Positions 45,600 through 58,548 are shown, counted from the first letter of the stretch. The stretch is 64,000 bases of DNA from Takakia lepidozioides (GCA_030704615.1 CM060732.1:68303053-68367052), one strand, 5' to 3'. Notes: generated by a model not told the origin, from the sequence alone. Translations and numbers: made by a program.

Positions 45600-47719
45600 T
45601 TTGGATAAGTGACTCTTTATCATTAATTGGATGTGACTCTAAATTTGGGTGTAAATCGACAAACCTCGGACTTGCTTCCGCTTCACTGATGTACTAACTT
45701 CGCTACTGTAATGTTTAACCAATACATCCCAAACCTTCGGACAACGCTTTGAACGACTTGACGACTCGTGTTATAGATTACGCTACTAAATCAAAGAAAA
45801 CATAATTGGATTTGGAATTAATTCTTTTAGTGCTTCGCAAAACTTATGTTTTGGGACTTTTTGGTTTATATTTCAACCACAAATATAGATAACTAAAATC
45901 ATTGATTCATTACAGAAACTTCCAATGTACATGTAAGCCTGACGTAAGCCGAGTAGGTGGTGTGTCAAAGTCATCCGTAAAGGGGACTAGACGGGATTTA
46001 AGGAGGAACTGCGTATAAATATTCGGTGCCCATCCTCCTACTAGCCCCACCAAGGCACGGACTGCTTCGGCGGTGCGTATGACAATTATAAATAAGTAAA
46101 AACAATTCATCGGTCAAAAAATAAAATAAATAAATAAGAGGAATTACCAAAAAAGACAAGACTGTTCATTCGGTGGATGAATAACGGACGAAAAAAAGGA
46201 TGAACTGCAGACGAGCAGACGGACTGCGGGACACAAGCTGCACCTGGAGCAAGCGATATCCGTCGGATCAACCTTCTGACCGGTGGACAAAGAGACGCAT
46301 CCGTTTCTAACCCGACTCAGTAACTGAATCTAACCAGAGGTGAGGCTGTTGACTAGTGACTTACTAACTAGGATCGTCATCATCATCGAATCCAACGGAC
46401 GCAGTCGTTCGATTTAACTAAATTGGCGCTGGTCATGCTACTAGTAATTTACGAGTTGCTAACTGATTGTAACTATTATCGTTTCACTAACTATATTGAA
46501 CTCACGTTCAATCATTCCCAGGCCAGCCTGTTCATAATTGTCATCCGGTCAACACCAAGACCCCATCGATAAATGAACTTTTATCATCCATTTTGTACTT
46601 TCATCCTCGAGGATGATTACTGTCGAAGATGGATGGATAGATGGATGGATGGATGGATGTCAGCCGTGTGCTCGCTCGCGACAGGACGGTTGCGCTGACG
46701 ATGGGGGAAGGGAGAGAGACGAGATCTCTGATGGCAGCTTCGACGTTTCTTGCGAATTTTTTTGGTGCTTTCCCTTCTCCCTCTCCCCCATTGTATGCCC
46801 TGATGGACGCAACTCTTGACATGAAGGATCTTTAGAATTGGAAGTACAATTTTAGCTTCGTTCACTTTTGTTGTCTTGCAGAGGTCCGATGGATTTGAGT
46901 ACAGGAAAAACTTTCATTTTAGTGTGGTCAGTTGCAGATGACAGTGTTATGTGTTGATTGGTGTAGATTTCCAGACCGTTGCGGAGGCCATGAGCCGGGG
47001 ACTGAATGAAGAACTCAAGGCAGTTGCATGCCCAGGGACAAGGCTGATTTCCCCACTTTGCGATACGGTATCGTCCGTTTCCCTGTGGAGGACTGGTCTG
47101 TAATCTTGTGAACCTCCATGATGCCCCACTCATAATTTACATCTTTCAATTTTTCCCTTCTTATAGATAATAAAAGCAGCATGAAGTAACCCTACCTTTG
47201 CAGAGGTGGCGTTCTAAGCTGTAAGAGCAAGAGAATCCCTTCTTTACGAGATGGTGTTATGTAGGATCAATAGTTTCACAGGTGAAGGCATCTGTGTAAT
47301 GGTAAAGCAGTACTTCTACCAATACCTTCAGTGATTAATCATTGAACAGGTTAGTGGGTGGTGTTGTGACTTGTCAACGGGGCTGACACTCGAACGATTC
47401 ATTAAAATTGTTCCGGGCTGTCTGTCTCTGGAGACAGTTTAGAGGACTTGTCTTGTCTTAACAAGAAAGGATCTGTCTATTCCAGACTAGACAACAAATT
47501 TATAGACAATACAGCCTTCAGAAAAGGCATCATCACATTTCCTCTTGATCTAAACTCAACATGGACTCCATATTCATAGAGGTGATCGGGTGGGTGGTGG
47601 TGTAATTGTATGTGATCAAATACAATGCGAATACGTGCTATGTCAAGCATCATAATCAAAGAGCTCAGAACTTGGACAGCTTAGGTTCTCGAACTGAGCT
47701 CATGATAAGACAACATACC
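45600..47719. other. Non-coding stretch
   Basis: No gene recognised. Short frames on the minus strand near 46.6-47.1 kb have no domain and no splice partners I could find. Includes a (GGAT)n tract. Confidence 0.45.
46630..46659. repeat. (GGAT)n microsatellite
   Basis: About seven units of TGGA with one interruption. Confidence 0.9.
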
Positions 47720-48079
47720 TCAAAAGTGATATATAGTGACTCTGCACACTATCACTAATCTATCAGATTGGAAAAATCTCAGAGTATAGGTTAGATCCCT
47801 GGAGAAGGCAACCAGCCGTGATTCTTTCCTGAAGTCCTCTCGAAGGTAGTGGCACCATAACATTAGTTGCTGACTGCAAGTAAGCAACCTTCTCATATAT
47901 GCAAAACTCCATATGCAGCTCTGTGATTTCCAGACAAAAACCCAAGAATTTATAGAAGAATGAGGCCTCACCTGCACCTGTCCCAAGAAACATTGATGTG
48001 GATTAGTGAGGATATGCAAGGTGAATGGTAGGCCCTCTTGCTGTAGCTTTCCAAAATGAACCAGTAAGTATAATGTCCA

Positions 48080-48313
48080 ATATCCAAATTTCAAGACTAT
48101 GGCTACTTGAAAATCATGCCAGTTCATGGGTCTTGGTTTTTGCATGCGATACCAGGTATCAGCCCGTGACTTGAGATTCAGCCTTGCCGATATAAGTAGC
48201 TTGTGCTCGCCAAAGCTCCGGCCCTCACCATCCCTTTTCAGATTCTGGATCCAACTGTAAACATCCTCATCCTCCTTCCCGTAAAATGGAATGTTAGTCA
48301 CTATTTCTCGCAA
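48080..48313 (-). pseudogene. Retrotransposon gag scrap
   Basis: The frame from 48313 downward reads FYGKEDEDVYSWIQNLKRDG, LISARLNLKSRADTWYRM and NWHDFQVAIVLKFG. This is the core of the retrotransposon-gag domain (W at the start of the fold, A..W in the middle). Similarity ends near 48080, although the frame stays open to 47720. It is unlike the gag of family X. Confidence 0.65.
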
Positions 48314-49525
48314 ATCACTCCCCTACCTTCCTACACTAAATCCTACATCTCCCGGATCAGAGCATAAACCCCACTTGGGTACAACCATGCAAGGGAGTCA
48401 CAGGATTACCTGGAGCTAACACCACTGGTACCACAGAATGATAAAGCCAAAAAGAAATTTTAGAGGCATCTCTCGGTCAGAAGAGTGTGACAGAGGTACT
48501 GTTTCTGTCATACTTCCCTTGTATATCAGTGCATATTAGCAGCTCATAGAACAATACCACTGATTCTGCGTTTAGAGTCATGTGGTTGGAAGTAAGGAGT
48601 GCCATTGACTAGACTAAATCAAGAGTCAAGTGGCTGGTACAAAAGTATGAGAGAGAGAGAGAAACAAACATATATATCCTAAGCATAGCATGATTCTAAC
48701 CTCTAACAAAATTGGTCCTCACAGTACTTGCTTTAACATATTTGTCAATTGAATCTGTAACATCAATAATTATCCGAAAATGTTGTGGAAAGACATGCAT
48801 GCAAGACATTTTTCAAGGCCAGCGAGAGATTGCCCAAGAAATGTTGAGAGCAAGAAAATTTATGCCTTGACATTGGATTGAAGTAGAAACAATTGTGTGA
48901 TCTCTATGTGTGTCTCCAAAATGTGACAAATCCTTGCATGCCAGGCATAATGACCCCCACGGCTTAGGAGCGGCTTCAATCCACGAACTATGGAGAAACT
49001 GATAGCCACTGCCATGGCATCTACAGCATCCATAAGCCCAAACTTTTCTGAAAAGGTCTGGAGCAGGATGGAATTAACCATGTCCAGCAAATGACGAAGG
49101 TTGCGTGCTTATGGAACTCCAAAAACCTATCATGCCATCGCTGCACTTTTGCAATTACCTTTGAACATTTCCTTGGTCGATATCTTCAGTTCCAAGATGC
49201 ACATGTCTTACCCCATGTTGCAACACACGCTTGTCTTATCGTGGGTGTTTCTGTGCTGGGGTATCTTTTCGCAGCCTTGGCACCTCATTCATTCTTTATG
49301 CACATCATCAATCCAAGGGAATCTGGAGTCTGAAGTCGGAACTGCTCCTACTACAAGCGTGAATTTTCCCCTCACCACGTATAAAATCTATTGCAATACA
49401 GAGCATTTGGCACCTGATCTGGTTACGTAGTGAACTGACCTTTAGAATCGGACCGCATCTTCTCGACGTCGGAACATAGAACTGATGGTTCGTAGATCAC
49501 CTCATGCGCAGATAAGTTCGTAGCT
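48314..49525. other. Spacer, no gene confirmed
   Basis: A minus-strand frame at 49090-48860 (TFSEKFGLMDAVDAMAVAIS) looks non-random but has no domain or splice partners I recognise. (GA)n lies near 48650. Confidence 0.35.
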
Positions 49526-51573
49526 GTGGCCCCGCGAGATTTGGTACAGCTTCAGCGAAGTTTGAACACTTGCGGAACCTGCAGAGCTGCAACCACCTTT
49601 CCGAGAATCTCAAAGGGAGGTTTCTTCCACAACTGCGCATCAAGCTCTGCCATGGCTCTCACAAGACAAGAGCTTAGATCACCCACCAAAGAGTTCGTTG
49701 TCCCACACGATCTGAATTACGTAAGTATACGTAATAAACGAACACTCGACGATAACGTAGATTTTTCTTTGGAGACCATTGCATATGATCAACTTAGTTT
49801 GCATTTGAGTTTCTGTCGCCTCGACTTATACTGTTTGTGCGAGACAAGCCATGCAGCCTGTTCTTGGCTGAGCGAATTCCTGGTAGCATGTAAGTGTGGT
49901 GACTGGTGACTCACTAGACTTGTTTACAGTTCACATTCATACAGTGCAGGTCTGATATTTCTATCCAACTCATGGTCTTTCCTTTATCTCTCAACTGACC
50001 CTCCTCTCATCATTCTTTTGCTGAGCGGATCTCTCTTCTTCCCAATGTTTTATCTCCCTTTTCTGATGCAAGTGCCCATATTGGACCAAACAGCCCTTCT
50101 ATCACCATTCCCAATTGACATGCATCATCTCTTATCCTCTCTACACCATTCTGGTTTGAAGCCCAGACCACCACTCCATTCCATTTTCAAAAACCCTTTT
50201 TCCTCTATCACATGTCTCTATCCTTTTCCCTTCTATCAAGAGCAAGTCCTAAATCTGCCCAAAACGATTTCTAAGTCACACCCAAAAAGGAAGCATCCTA
50301 TGTTTGAGAGCTGACTTCCCAACTTCTTGCAGCACTCCACACAACTTCCACCCTACCTCACTTTCTCTCTACCACCAGGACTGGTATGAATTCCAGCAGT
50401 CTCCATTCCATTTGCCAAAATCTTTTTCTATCTCCCTCATTTCTATTGAGAGTCTCTCTAGCAAAATTCCATAGCAACTATCCCTAAGTCAGAGAGGAGA
50501 GCTTGCATCTATGAACTTAGCTCTCTTATACTCCAGCTGAAGCGGTGGGATCGCCTGCCTGAAATGGCACCTCACCATCTCTGTCCAGTAGGACAGTAGG
50601 TACTGTCAGGATCCTGACAAGCATCTCGGCGCAGACCCCTGACCCCTGGCGTCTTCTACTTATTTCGTCGTTTGCACTTGCCATCTGTATCTCCGTGACC
50701 CAAAACAGCGGGGGAGCGTGGTGGCCTATAAACATGGGTCTGTCCCCGCGATAGCGATGGCCTCCGTAATGAGGCTGGTCGGGTGGTGGGGTCAGGGTGT
50801 CGGGCATCAGGGTGGAAGTAGGCTACAATCGGCCTCCTCGGCTAAAACTCCCACCTTACTCGGCAGAAATCCCTCGGAGGCCGGCACTATGTGTGCACAG
50901 CACCTTGTCTGTCGTAAGGTAGTCTGCAGCTTGATCGAACCTTTGGCTACTAATTGTGTGTGCACAGCACCTTGTTTGTCGTAAGGTCTGCAGCTCGATC
51001 GAACCTTTGGCTACTAATTGTAAACTTGGTGTTTTCGTATTTTGCTGAGGATGGAATGGTTGCATGAGTGCAAGCACTATGGCAATGCAGTTGGGTCCTC
51101 CGAGTGATCACTTTCTTTTTCCCTGTCTACCGTAGCTCTACGAGTAGTACAGTCTTATGCACTTGCAGGTCTGATGGTGATCACCTCTCACTGTGCTGCA
51201 GGCGGGAAGCGCAGCAGCAGCTGGTGGCTGCGGACAGGGCCAATCTCCCGCAGCGATCCTGTTGCCGCGTGCTCCTCCTACAGGCGGGCAGCAGCCGGCA
51301 TCTCCTCGTAGAAGTTGCACCGCACGCTGGTTATGCAGCTTTGAGGTAAGGCCATCTAGCCCTTACGTCACAAATCTCGAGATTCTCTACATTTCAGCCT
51401 GCACACTTCACCCTCCATACTCTCAATTGCTTCCACAACAACGATAATTTTCTTCCAGGGCCTATGTATGCAGGGCTGCCCTTCAACTATGGCTGTGGGA
51501 TGTTGTGCTAAAAGACTGCAACTGTGGAACCAAAGCCTCATGTGAACGCTCACTAAAATTGAGAAGAGTCTAG
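49526..51573 (+). CDS. Putative four-exon gene of unknown function
   Basis: Exons 49526-49720, 50537-50595, 51202-51345 and 51459-51573. Donors TAC/GTAAGT, ACA/GTAGGT and GAG/GTAAGG and acceptors CCAG, GCAG and CCAG fit, and phases agree (0,2,2). The product has about 170 residues from the first ATG, or about 128 from the ATG at 49652, with stop TAG 51571-51573. The last two exons read [20 protein letters not shown], then [19 protein letters not shown] and [20 protein letters not shown], and the join rebuilds ALRAYVC. The Cys-rich N-terminus before residue 43 could be an organelle-targeting region. I do not recognise the family. The second exon (59 bp) is the weakest link. It ends about 210 bp before the glycosyltransferase on the same strand, so it could alternatively be part of that gene's leader. 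Confidence 0.4.
50890..51020 (+). repeat. Tandem duplication, 67- and 64-bp units
   Basis: TGTGTGCACAGCACCTTGTC... to ...TTTGGCTACTAATTG occurs twice head to tail. The second unit lacks three bases (AGT) and has two substitutions. It lies in intron 2 of the putative unknown gene. Confidence 0.93.
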
Positions 51574-51784
51574 CGATTCATTGATAATTAGTCCTCCCTT
51601 GCAAATGAGGGCTAGCTTGGGTTGTTTCTGGCGAAGCCTGCGCCATACGGAATGGCCAATTCCACATGTACCTGGGTCCTGGGCTCCCATTCAGCCTGCT
51701 TAGTCGGCCTCTTTGTCAAACTGATGAGAAACTTTTCCTGTTTCTGCAGAATTCTGTTAAAAGGTGCACACCTTCCTGTTCATC

Positions 51785-54333
51785 ATGGCGACGCAGGCAT
51801 CTAAGCTCCTTGAAGCCCATGTGGTTGCCTTCCCCTTTCCATCGGCAGGCCACCTTGTCCCTTTCGTGCAGTTCTCGAAGATCTTGGCTGGCTATGGCAT
51901 CACTGTCACCTTTGTGACCACGACTACACATCTCTCTCGTACAAAACGAGACCTGATTGATGACACCAGCTTTGTGTTCAGCCACAATGTGCATTTGGTT
52001 GCCCTTGAGCTTCCTACTGGATATGAAAATCTAAACAGCTCCAGCGTAGAAGACTTGAAAGAGGCGTCAAAATCACCCGTCATGAAAGCATCATTCGAAG
52101 AACTCATAAGATCACTGATGGACTCCCCCCCGGCTACCCTCATAGGTCCTCCTGTATGCATCATCTCCGACATGTTCTTGGGTTGGACTCAGGTAGGCGC
52201 CTATGATTGCATCACAAGAGAGCTTTGAGTCAGCGTTGTATTTGCAGTTTCTGGTGTCAAGCACATGTAATTCTACAACAAGAGAATTTGCGTACATGCC
52301 ACTCGGTAGTATGAATTCAAGCTCGAGTCGTATCACATTGGGAAGATGGACACTTAGTGTGATCATCTGAGGACTTCCATTCACTAGCCTGAGAAAGATA
52401 CACAAGATTTTTGCTATGTGATCTTTAGGTCTACCACATTTGGGAGGATGGTGCAATGCTCTATTAAGTGTTATGCCTGCCCACACTCTTTCTCTCAGCT
52501 GTCATGTTAATAAGCTAGCTTGATCAAGATATAGATACGATTGTATGCAATCTACTACCTTAGCTTGAGTAACACTGCAAACAAGAGGTCACTATCCAGT
52601 CCCAATATGCACCTCACAAGTGACACAACTTGAATGGCAGGTTACCGCTACCAAGTATCGGATCCCAAGATATTGTTTGTTTTCATCATCAACACCTTTG
52701 CTTTCCCTGTGGTACCACTTCCGCTTTTTCAGTGCACAAGGTCGGATTCCTGTGAAGTCAGCTGAACAGGCTCCATTTCTCCTTCCAGAGTTTCCTCCCC
52801 TCAAAGCTCACGAGCTCCCTCCAACATTGCAGAAAAAGTCAGGCGCTGACTTTTTTGTGGAGAACGCGGAGAGTTTATGGGAAGCTGTGGGGGTGTTTGT
52901 GAATAGTGTTTACGAAATGGAATCTTCCGTAATTGAAGGCCTTCGAGATGTACTTCAAAGTAGGTTGAAGATAACTCAGGTCAGTGTCTTTACATTTAAC
53001 ACAGAGGTATTACAGGGCAGAGTTGGAATGGACTTAAACTAGGATACCCGCACAGCTGACATCTGCAAGATTCAAATCTTGAAGGGCTGAATTCACCTGG
53101 GACCATGTATATAGCCACATGTTGTGGCTGCAGGCCCTACAGAATTCTACCTTTCCCAGATCTCAACTCTTAAGCTTTACATCAACACAGAAGGAGCTAC
53201 TCACAGAGAGAGTGATTCGAGAGGTCACAGACTACCTATGGCTTTTTTCTCCAGGAGAGAGATGTGAGAGAGAGAAGATGATAGGTGAGACAGGGCATCT
53301 GTCACCCCTCATGAAGAACCTGCATGGTGCAAGAAGGAAAGAGAAAAAGTTCAAAATTATAGAAAATGCAATGGGAACTGATGGGTGCACGACTAATCTT
53401 AGCTTAGTTGAGTGGATGACAGTTTCTCAAGTGGTGCAATAGGTGTGCCAGGCGATTTTAGTATTTGAATTAGAAGGGTATCTTGTTGCATAGTTTCATG
53501 GCTGCTGGAAACAAAGCTGAGTACTTCGATTTCAGACAAGATGGTAGTGGCAGCTCTACAGCTGATACCATATTATTTATATGCAATTGACCTGTTGCTT
53601 GCAGGTGCCTAGCATCTTAATGGTGGGACCCACACTATTAGAGGGAAACAAGGAGAACATGTTCAACAACCCATCACAAGCGAGTTCAGACAAGAATGAG
53701 TGCATAGACTGGTTGAACACACAGCCAACCTCCTCTGTTCTGTATGTCTCCTTTGGAAGCATAGCTACTTTCTCTGCCACACAGCTTCATGAACTAGCTC
53801 TCGGGCTTGAGACGAGTGGGCAAAACTTTCTGTGGATCCTAAGAGCTCTACAAGGTAGTGAAGGTGACATCTCTGCCTTCCTCCCTGAAGGTTTCATGGA
53901 GAGGACTAAAAAGCAGGGATTAGTGTTCTCTGCATGGGCGCCACAGTTGCAGATCCTTGCCCATCCCGCGGTTTGGGGTTTCCTGAGCCACTGTGGGTGG
54001 AACTCCATAGTGGAGAGTATTTGCATGGCCGTGCCCATGATAGCTTGGTCGATTCAATCTGAGCAACACATGAACAAAATACTTGTTGTAGACGTACTAA
54101 AAGTTGCTGTTCGGGTCCAGGGATCTGATGATGGGTTGGTTGGCAAGGAGGAGGTAGAGAGGGTCGTGAGGCTTCTGATGGAAGAGGAGAGGGGAGAGAT
54201 GTTAAGGAAAAATGTGAAGGATCTAAGCATTACAGTACGAAATGCTGTAGGGCCCGGTGGTTCTTCCAGGAAGACTCTGGATTCTTTTGTAGAAAAGCTC
54301 CATTTTTGGCAGTCTCAGTCATCTTCATCGTGA
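51785..54333 (+). CDS. UDP-glycosyltransferase, family 1 (three exons)
   Basis: Transfers a sugar, probably glucose from UDP-glucose, to a small acceptor such as a phenolic or terpenoid, in the cytosol. Exons 51785-52192, 52641-52979 and 53605-54333 join at phase-0 GT-AG introns to about 491 residues, the usual length for plant family-1 UGTs. The likely catalytic His is His23 (FPFPSAGHLVP), with its partner Asp129 (CIISDMFLGW). The PSPG box runs exactly 44 residues, from Trp360 (WAPQLQILAHPAVWGFLSHC) to Gln403 (SEQ), and a terminal Gln usually goes with UDP-glucose. Oddities: Trp373 replaces the usual Gly in HPAVGGF, and the WP of the donor pocket is WS. The acceptor cannot be read from sequence. 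An alternative ATG at 51764 would add seven residues. The gene appears intact. Confidence 0.92.
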
Positions 54334-54830
54334 GTGATGTGCCTTGACTGAGGGTGTCTGTTTGAGCTTGTTTTTTTGAGAGGCTGGGAGATTTTATTGG
54401 AAGCTGTGGAAGGAGCTTTGCTTTGATCTTCCGAGTGCTTGCAGCTCTGCTTTCAGGAGACTGACTCCTAAAACACTGTTCACTCAGAGGGTTCCTGAAT
54501 TCCGTTGAGTCTGGTGGGCTACCTTGCCATCTTTACCCCACATTTGATATTTGTGTGTCCGAGTGGGTACTTCTGAGCCACACCTAATCTGTTGTATAGA
54601 AGATATCTCATCTTCTTCAGGTGTGTGTTCATGCTATGCTCTAGATACCACCATTAGCAAGTGGTATACCATTCTCCTTTCTGACTTCACAGACCATGTA
54701 TGTAGTTGCAGATAGTGGAAGGCACAAAACTCTAGTTCCACTTTGGCATTAGAAAGGATACTTCAAAATAGACTATCAGATTTCTCCTAAGAGAAATATA
54801 AGAAAGATGTATGTGCTGCTTTCAAAAGTA
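54334..54830. other. 3' flank of the glycosyltransferase
   Basis: Presumably holds the 3' UTR of the glycosyltransferase. Nothing else seen before the LINE B 3' terminus. Confidence 0.5.
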
Positions 54831-54847
54831 TGAGAGACAGATTGTAC

Positions 54848-56943
54848 TCATAAGACGTTGTTTGCCGTAGCCTTGTGGCCATTGACCCCGCGCCCAGTTT
54901 GAGCGGGAACAAAAGGGACAGAACCTACCTCTGTCAGGAGCTGACGTTGGTAGTAAGACTTACCTCCATATATAGAATTAATCCGGGTTTTCCAGATATC
55001 CTCTAGAAATCCCTTCACACAAGCATCAATCTGCTGTGTGTGATTTGCCCAAAAACTAGGCCTCGGGAGGGCCTGGGCTTTTGGCTCAGCCTCGAGACTT
55101 TCAAAGTTGGTAAACAGGGGTACAGGCACAATACCCTTAATAGATTTGAAGAGAGCGTCTCTTTGGTGAGAGAACCCCGGACAGTGTATCAGAAAATGAA
55201 TACTGTCTTCAGATTGCCCACACAACGGGCAATTGCACTCTCCCTTTCCTCTCTGCTTCTGTTTGCTGTTCAAAGGTAGGCTTCCTGCCCTGAGTTTAAA
55301 TTTCAGTCTAGTGCCGAGAGTGGGTAGACCCTTGAGGTCATCCAAGATGTCCTCCCCCATGTCACAGACTGGAAACAAGTTCAGGGAAGTTTTCTGCCTA
55401 ACTTCATTTTCATCAGACGATCTCATGGCAGCAGACATGGCTGAGGACACTACAGCCTCTAAGTCAGATTTATCCAGCAGGGTCAAGACTTGCGGATCCA
55501 GGTCCAGGTCCTTGAGGATCTCTTCTACTCTCTTCTGCCAGGACTTAGCCTGTTTGACAGGGCGGTCCTGTTTCCAAGATATAGAGTCGATTAACTTAGG
55601 ATATCTGGTGTTGGGCATATGTTGCAGCTGACCCCACCATCCGACCTTGAATTCATCTCGTCGGGAGCTTAAGGACGGAATGCCAAACTCACCCCGAACA
55701 GCCACATTGGCTGTTTTGGAGCATGCTGACATACACTCCTTAAGCACCCCCACTTGAATGGATTCTAGAGACTTAGCCTGGTTGGAGTTATCAACCCATA
55801 TAGCAGATCCGTACTCCAAGGCAGGTCTAATAACGCGACAAAGCATGGTTTTCTTAACCTCAGAGTTGACCCCTCTGCAGTGGAAAAGTTTAGTGAGCCC
55901 CAGAGCTTTGCCCTTGCCAGTTTGAACAACTTTCTGGATATGTGCATCCCAATTACAATTGGAGGAGAACTCAACGCCCAGGTAAGTGTAGGAAGGGAGG
56001 ACCGGGATCTCTTGGCTACCCCACTGCCACTTAAGATCACTTCCTCCCTCTCCTCTGTCGTTGAATGCTACCACTGCACATTTGCTGACATTAGCCTCTA
56101 GCCCCCAAAGATCAAAGTATCTCTTCGCGCAATCAATCAACTCCTGGAGATTGGTTGGAGTCTCCCTATGCCTGCGAAGTCATCCGCAAACATAAGGGCT
56201 GGTATGGTGGTATCACCCACCCTTAACCCAAATCCCTCACTTTCCACATCCTCGAGGAGTTGATTGATGAAAACATTGAAGAGCAGAGGGGAGAGAGTAC
56301 ATCCTTGAGCTACACCTTGGTCTATGTCAAAGAAGTTGGACTTCTGTCCGTTAACAGTGACACAGCTTTTGGTGTGAGCATACAAGTTGTGGACAACTCT
56401 CCACATCTTTCCCTTGATCCCACAAGACCAGAGGCGGAACCATAGGCCATCTCTCCACACTGTGTCATAAGCCTTTTTGACATCCAGGAAAAAGACATAA
56501 GTGGGTTTCCCTTCTTTTTTCCTTCCTTGGATAATCTGGCTTAGAGTGAAGATACGATCCACACAGCCCCTGTTTCGCCGAAAGCCAGCTTGGCCTTCGT
56601 GGAAACAACCTCTAGACTCCAGATCAACCTCGAGACGAGTACTTATAACTCTGCAGAATGTCTTGCCAACAGCATTGAGGAGCGTGATGCCACGGTAGTT
56701 CCCCAGTTCTTCTCTGTCACCCTTCTTGTATAGATTGACAATGACCCCCTGTCGCCAGCGAAAGGGGATCATTTCAGTCTTCCAGATAAGGTTAAAGAGG
56801 AGAACTAGGGCCTCTATCATGGGATCGCCACCGTGCTTGATAAGCTCGTTGACAATACCATCAGGTCCACCAGCTTTATATCCATTTAAATGTTCAATTG
56901 CTTCCACAATCTCAGAAGAACTAATGGGAGCATTATAAGCCAT
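54848..56943 (-). pseudogene. LINE B reverse transcriptase and C-terminal zinc-finger region
   Basis: The first frame (56943-56137) carries AGGPDGIVNELIKHGG, VIVNLYKKGDREELGNYRGI, FFLDVKKAYDTVWRDGLW (catalytic Asp), GVAQGCTLSPLLFNVFIN and ALMFADDFAG (catalytic FADD). A frameshift near 56170 moves it to the next frame (TPTNLQELIDCAKRYFDLWG), which stays open to 54848. The tail has [20 protein letters not shown], the zinc-finger-like motif at the end of many LINE ORF2 proteins, then [15 protein letters not shown]. Only this frameshift disrupts the RT, so the copy is moderately young. Confidence 0.9.
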
Positions 56944-57288
56944 TGAAATATACTCCAGTTCATCAGGGCTGTTTTAAATCATAGGAACAGTTTTTCCAAC
57001 TGTGTCCCTCCATTCAGCAGAAGACCCCTCACTGTTAGACCTAGAAGTTCTGCCAAGGATACTGTAGTGAGTTTCAAAGGTTTTGACAATGTCAACCGAT
57101 GAAGTCACCACTGCAACTTTAGTAGTCTTCAGCGCTTGTACTTGCTGACCGTTTTTCGGTTTGTACAAACGTTGAAGGGCCAATTTCTTGTCATTACCAC
57201 CATGGTCGTTTGAGTTTATTTCACTGTATAACTTGTCCCAGTATAATTTCTTCTGAGACCTAACAAGCTGATTGATATCTTTACGGAG

Positions 57289-58548
57289 CTAGTAGTACCT
57301 CTCCCACAATTCTCTATTGGTTTCCAAATTGCAGCACTCTTTATAGAGGGCTCGTCTCTCAGCTATCTTGAGTTTAATCTCATTAGTCCACCAATTAACT
57401 GCTCTACCGCAGACAATTAGTTTCCTCCCAATGATCTTGTTAGCCATGGAGGAAACGAAACTCTCCCAAGAGTCCACTGCTCTTTCCACTTCATTTCTTG
57501 CGTTAACAGAGCGTGACTGAAGTTCTTGGAGCGATTGGACAAAATGAGGGAGAGCCTCTTGCAAGGCCTGGACGTACTCAGCCTTGACCTCCTCATTGTG
57601 GAATTTTTCTATGCGCCACTTCCGAATCGAACGTTTCACAAATCTCTTGGTGGTGGGAAAACACCTTTTGATCTCAGTCCAAACCAGGAAGTGGTCAGAG
57701 GTACCAATATCAGTTCTGCCGATCAACACATTGGCACATTGGGGGAACAAAATTTTGTCCATTATGATATAGTCCACAATGGAACGTTCCCGAGTTTGGG
57801 ATTTCTCACGAGTCCACTGCACTTGGTCACCACTTGTCCTGTTATTCAAGGTAAACTTGTGAGCTGAATTCTAATGGCAGACGGTTAATTAACTGTCTAG
57901 AAGTTCTTCTAGACAGTTAATTAACCGTCTGCCATTAGAATTCAGCTCGTCCTCACCAAAAGGTCCAATGATATCGTCCTGATGGATCCCTTTGCCCACC
58001 CGGGCATTGAAGTCCCCCAATAGTACTACCTGACCTTTGGCAAGGAACGAAGCACAGTCTAGCTTTACATCTTCGAAGGCCTTGTCTGCGTCAGCACTAA
58101 GGGTCCCCTCTGTGGGCATGTAAACACAACCAACAAAGAGGTCCTTTGTATTCATGCCGCCCTTCAAATTCAGTTTTAGCCAGATACTGTGCTCGTACCT
58201 CAAACCCTTGTTGATAATTTCACAATTGTCAAACAAGAAATCACGAACAAAGAATCCGACCCCTTTTTTATCGCCTTTGGCAGAGGCTGCCTTTAGAGTA
58301 CACATCTTACCTGCCCATTTATAACCAATGACATCTCCAACCGGTTTATCCGACGTTTCCCATGTTTCTTGCCCAACACAGATATGAATATCATTAGTCC
58401 GAAGAACTTGTCCCACTTCAAGTTGTTTCTTTTGGTTGGTCAACCCTGAGAAGTTGAAAGTGGCCAGTCGCAAGCCAGCCCTTTGCGTGTGAATTGTTTG
58501 TCGTCTAGGTAGCTTGTGATTGCTCCTGGACGGCCAACCGTTCTGCAA
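57289..58548 (-). pseudogene. LINE B endonuclease domain, split by a palindrome
   Basis: The N-terminal half (58548-57889) reads LRLATFNFSGLTN, HICVGQETWET (catalytic Glu) and VVLLGDFNARVG (GDxN), then runs into the palindrome and a stop. The C-terminal half (57849-57289) resumes with RSIVDYIIMD and GTSDHFLVWTEI, the S-D-H catalytic end. The inverted copy has replaced the short stretch between them. The frame continues through TAG at 57289 (ERYY stop LRKDINQLV). Confidence 0.85.
57861..57948. repeat. 88-bp palindrome: 42-bp perfect arms, 4-base loop
   Basis: Arm 57861-57902 (GAGCTGAATTCTAATGGCAG...) and arm 57907-57948 are exact reverse complements around GTTC. The minus-strand copy that fits the endonuclease frame encodes ELNSNGRRLINCLEELL; the other arm is its inverted duplicate. 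Confidence 0.97.

Noticed and set aside
48860-49090. Minus-strand frame TFSEKFGLMDAVDAMAVAIS… as a gene
   Set aside because: Short, without domain, neighbouring exons or homologue I recognise. Left in the spacer description.
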